Positions 61,532 to 64,000 of a stretch of DNA of 64,000 bases are shown here, in pieces. Position 1 is the first letter of the stretch. Every line of letters begins with the position of its first letter. Made by a program: the position numbers and the translations under genes. A model generated the notes under the pieces. That model was given only the letters and a program-made list of their open reading frames with translations. It had not been told where the DNA came from and did not search any database. This DNA is from Ferranicluibacter quercicola (GTDB lineage Bacteria > Pseudomonadota > Alphaproteobacteria > Rhizobiales > Rhizobiaceae), in NCBI RefSeq assembly GCF_021168455.1, contig NZ_JAJOZR010000005.1, positions 62,001-126,000 of the forward strand, in the 5' to 3' direction.

Positions 61532-63138
61532 TATTCGATCGACCTCCCCTTGAGGGCGAACAGGCCGCGCGGCCGCCGCTGGATGAACAGGATGATAAGG
61601 ACGAGGATCAGGATCTTGCCGAGCACCGCGCCCGCATAGGGCTCGAGGAACTTGTTGGCGATCCCGAGCGTCATGGCGCCGACGAAAGTGCCCCAGAGAT
61701 TGCCGACGCCACCGAACACCACGACCATGAAGCTGTCGATGATGTAGTTCTGGCCGAGATTGGGCGAGACGTTGTCGATCTGGCTGAGCGCCACCCCGGC
61801 AATGCCGGCGATGCCCGAGCCGAGACCGAAGGTCATCGCGTCCACCATCGGCGTGCGGATGCCCATGGAGGAGGCCATGCGCCGGTTCTGCGTGACCGCG
61901 CGCATCTGCAGCCCGAGGCGCGATCGCTTGAGCAGCGTCAGCAGCGCCACGAACACCGCCAGCGAGAAGACGATGATCCACATCCGGTTCCAGGTGATGG
62001 CGAGCCCGCCGAAATCGAACGTGCCCGACATCCAGCCCGGATTGTCCACCTGCCGGTTGGTCGGCCCGAAGATGGTCCGGATGGTCTGCTGCAGGATCAG
62101 CGACAGGCCCCAGGTGGCAAGCAGCGTTTCGAGCGGACGGCCGTAGAGGAAGCGGATGATGCCGCGCTCGATGGCGACGCCGACGAGGCCGGTGAACAGA
62201 AAGGCGATCGGCACCGCGAAGGCGAGCGAGAAGGTGGAAAGGCCGGGCGCGAACGAAGCGACCGTCTGCTGCACGACATAGGTCGTATAGGCCCCGAGCA
62301 TCACCATCTCGCCATGTGCCATGTTGATGACGCCCATGACGCCGAAGGTGATGGCGAGGCCGATGGCGGCGAGCAGCAGAACGGAGCCGAGCGACAGGCC
62401 ATACCAGACGTTCTGCACGACATCCCAGATCGCAAGGCTGCTCGTGATGCCGTCGATGCGGCTCTGGATCACCGGCACGAGGTCCGGCGGCGCCGTGGCG
62501 AGTGCGGCTGTCAGGATGTTCAGCGCACCGCGGTCGCCGCGTGCGGCGACGTTCTCGATGGCGGCCTTCTTGTCCTCGGCGCTCGTATCGGTCTTCAGAA
62601 TGAGGACGGCGCGCGCCGATTCCATCGCCGCCTTGACCTCGGCATCGCCTTCCTTGGCCAGCGCGCCGTCGAGCAGCGCGAGATTGGCGGTATCGCCGCT
62701 TGCCAGCAGCGCCTGGGCGGCGGACAGGCGGGCCGTGCGGTCGGGGCTGAGCAGGGTGAGCTGGCTCATGGCATCGCCGATGGCGCCGCGCAGCATGTTG
62801 TTCAGCCGGATCTTCTGCAGGCTGCCGGCCGCCACGCCTTCGACCGGTGCGCCCGTCACCGGATCGGACACGACGTCGCCCTCGACGAGATAGACCGCAC
62901 CGCCCGTCTTCGGCGCAAACAGCGCGCCGGCGCTCAGTTTTTCGAGGATCCCGGGCACCTTCGGGTCGCCGGTCGCGGCGAGCTGTTTCACCGCCTCCAC
63001 TTTCTGCGGAAAGGCCGTCGCGCCCAGCCCGTCGATCAGCGGCTTCAGCGCATCCTGCGCCCGCGCGCCCGTCGCAAAGGCGAGGCCGAGACCGAGGAAA
63101 AGAAGGACGATCCGAAGCGTGCGCGATGTCAGCTGCAT
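61531..63138 (-). CDS. urtB: Urea ABC transporter permease UrtB
   Basis: A 535-residue LivH-type permease. A signal sequence and a helical periplasmic domain (about 28-230) precede the membrane part, as in rhizobial UrtB; the permease region has GVINMAHGEMVMLGAYTTYV and GGVGNLWGTFVGAM. Followed by urtC with one-base overlap. Confidence 0.95.
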   Translation of the reverse strand: MQLTSRTLRIVLLFLGLGLAFATGARAQDALKPLIDGLGATAFPQKVEAVKQLAATGDPKVPGILEKLSAGALFAPKTGGAVYLVEGDVVSDPVTGAPVEGVAAGSLQKIRLNNMLRGAIGDAMSQLTLLSPDRTARLSAAQALLASGDTANLALLDGALAKEGDAEVKAAMESARAVLILKTDTSAEDKKAAIENVAARGDRGALNILTAALATAPPDLVPVIQSRIDGITSSLAIWDVVQNVWYGLSLGSVLLLAAIGLAITFGVMGVINMAHGEMVMLGAYTTYVVQQTVASFAPGLSTFSLAFAVPIAFLFTGLVGVAIERGIIRFLYGRPLETLLATWGLSLILQQTIRTIFGPTNRQVDNPGWMSGTFDFGGLAITWNRMWIIVFSLAVFVALLTLLKRSRLGLQMRAVTQNRRMASSMGIRTPMVDAMTFGLGSGIAGIAGVALSQIDNVSPNLGQNYIIDSFMVVVFGGVGNLWGTFVGAMTLGIANKFLEPYAGAVLGKILILVLIILFIQRRPRGLFALKGRSIE

Positions 63139-63340
63139 ATGTGTTCAAAGCCCCTTCACGCGAGCACGACGGCGGCACCGCCGCGCATCTGCCCAAGAAT
63201 TCCGCAGGAGCGACCTTTCGGGTGCGCCATGGCGGCTACGACATTGCAGGAAAGGCGTCATTGGTTGTGTCCCGGCCCTCACCATGCATGTTCCGTGCCA
63301 TGCCGGGGCTGCCGTCGAACGCGCCTTGTCTCGAGAACAT

Positions 63341-63373
63341 CGTCTCCGCCCGGCGCAGGGCCGGACGGAGACG
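63341..63373 (-). other. Hairpin in the urtA-urtB intergenic region
   Basis: CGTCTCCGCCCGGC and GCCGGACGGAGACG pair at 13 of 14 positions around a 5-base loop. No T-run; probably an mRNA-stabilising or attenuation structure downstream of urtA. Confidence 0.5.
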
Positions 63374-63406
63374 ATGCCGTCTCAAATCGCCTGCAATAAA
63401 CCTTGG

Positions 63407-63430
63407 CGGTGCGGCCCAGGGGCCGCACCG
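63407..63430 (-). terminator. Probable partial terminator after urtA
   Basis: CGGTGCGGCCC and GGGCCGCACCG form a perfect 11-base-pair stem 51 bases past the urtA stop; on the minus strand TTTATT follows after a few bases. With the hairpin at 63341 it could set urtA transcripts above urtBCDE. The rest of the 342-base gap shows no gene. Confidence 0.5.
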
Positions 63431-63480
63431 GAAATGCGAACGTCATCAAAATCCGTCTGAAAACGCAGCGTCTCAGGCGA

Positions 63481-64000
63481 TCAGGAGCCCTTGCCGCCGC
63501 ACTTGCCCGTGGCAACGTTGAAGTTGCCGCAGGACATCGGCTTGCGCCAATCGGAGATCAGGTCCTTGCTGTCCGGCAGGAAGTCCGACCATTCGTCGCC
63601 GACGACCTGAGGGGTCTGCTGGACGATTTCGAACTGGCCGTCGGCCTGGATCTCGCCGATCAGCACGGGCTTGGTGATGTGGTGGTTCGGCATGACGGTG
63701 GAGTAGCCGCCCGAAAGGTTCGGAACGGAGGTGCCGATGATCGTGTCGAGAACGGCATCCGTGTCGGTCGTGCCGGCAGCCTCGACGGCCTTCACCCAGG
63801 CGGAGAAACCGATATAGGCGGCTTCCATCGGGTCGTTCGTCACGCGCTTGTCGTTCTTGGTATAGGCATGCCACTGCTTGATGAATTCGGCATTGGCCGG
63901 CGCATCGACGGACTGGAAGTAGTTCCAGGCGGCGAGATGGCCGACGAGCGGCTTGGTGTCGAGACCGGCGAGCTCTTCTTCACCGACCGAGAAAGCGACG
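63481..64000 (-). CDS. urtA: Urea ABC transporter substrate-binding protein UrtA, C-terminal part
   Basis: The last 172 residues of a periplasmic urea-binding protein that continues past the window end. NEFIKQW-like NAEFIKQWHAYTKNDKR, DPMEAAYIGFSAWVKAVEAA, GTSVPNLSGGYSTVMPNHHI and the C-terminal CGNFNVATGKCGGKG are typical of UrtA/FmdD-type proteins. First gene of the urea block on the minus strand. Confidence 0.93.
   Translation of the reverse strand, partial: VAFSVGEEELAGLDTKPLVGHLAAWNYFQSVDAPANAEFIKQWHAYTKNDKRVTNDPMEAAYIGFSAWVKAVEAAGTTDTDAVLDTIIGTSVPNLSGGYSTVMPNHHITKPVLIGEIQADGQFEIVQQTPQVVGDEWSDFLPDSKDLISDWRKPMSCGNFNVATGKCGGKGS

Overview
The window reads as chromosome of a Rhizobiaceae-type alphaproteobacterium (Rhizobium/Sinorhizobium/Agrobacterium/Shinella range). 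The grounds are high GC with dense operons, an nepR-ecfG/phyR general stress response locus, an smoEFGKS-mtlK polyol operon, a CyaC-like haem/iron-sulfur adenylate cyclase, a 'urease operon accessory' GT29-like protein, RIME-like mosaic repeats, and TGA-N9-TCA iron boxes of the RirA type at the haem locus. I saw no rRNA, tRNA, CRISPR, prophage or IS element; this is mostly ordinary chromosome with a few passenger genes.

Layout. 1-5.2 kb: unlinked genes (partial M19 dipeptidase, lipoprotein hydrolase, MocA-type oxidoreductase plus ThuA pair, SMR transporter, truncated haemoglobin, DUF423). 5.2-12 kb: haem/iron locus, with an IsdG-type haem monooxygenase, a small ORF and a DUF2325 protein in one operon, a secreted protein plus tonB in another, and hmuSTUV divergent; each intergenic control region carries a TGA-N9-TCA box. 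12-18 kb: general stress response locus, with two HWE histidine kinases flanking nepR-ecfG and phyR, an ElaB-like/holin-like envelope pair, exact EcfG promoters (GGAAC-N16-CGTT), and a candidate three-hairpin sRNA with C-rich loops. 18-28.2 kb: sorbitol/mannitol operon smoC-smoEFGKS-mtlK-HAD-FGGY kinase with a dyad operator.

28.2-45.4 kb: reductive pyrimidine catabolism (preT-preA; RutR-like TetR regulator; beta-ureidopropionase; dihydropyrimidinase; NMT1/THI5-type ABC transporter), interrupted by a Tat-signal malate:quinone oxidoreductase, a quinone reductase-like gene with its LysR regulator, and cyaC. A MazEF-type toxin-antitoxin pair sits inside the pyrimidine operon. 45.6-50.3 kb: RND efflux pair. 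50.4-64 kb: one long minus-strand urea block, urtABCDE-ureDA-(DUF1272)-ureB-(LprI-like, GT29-like, VapBC-like)-ureC-(TIGR02117)-ureEFG, linking urea import to hydrolysis; urtA runs off the window end.

How the parts fit: pyrimidine breakdown releases ammonia and CO2 (and beta-alanine from uracil), and the urea block is a second nitrogen scavenging route. The haem block imports haem through a TonB system and has a monooxygenase able to open it. The best candidate for something undescribed is the C-rich-loop sRNA at 17.81-17.94 kb beside the stress locus, with an EcfG-like box upstream.
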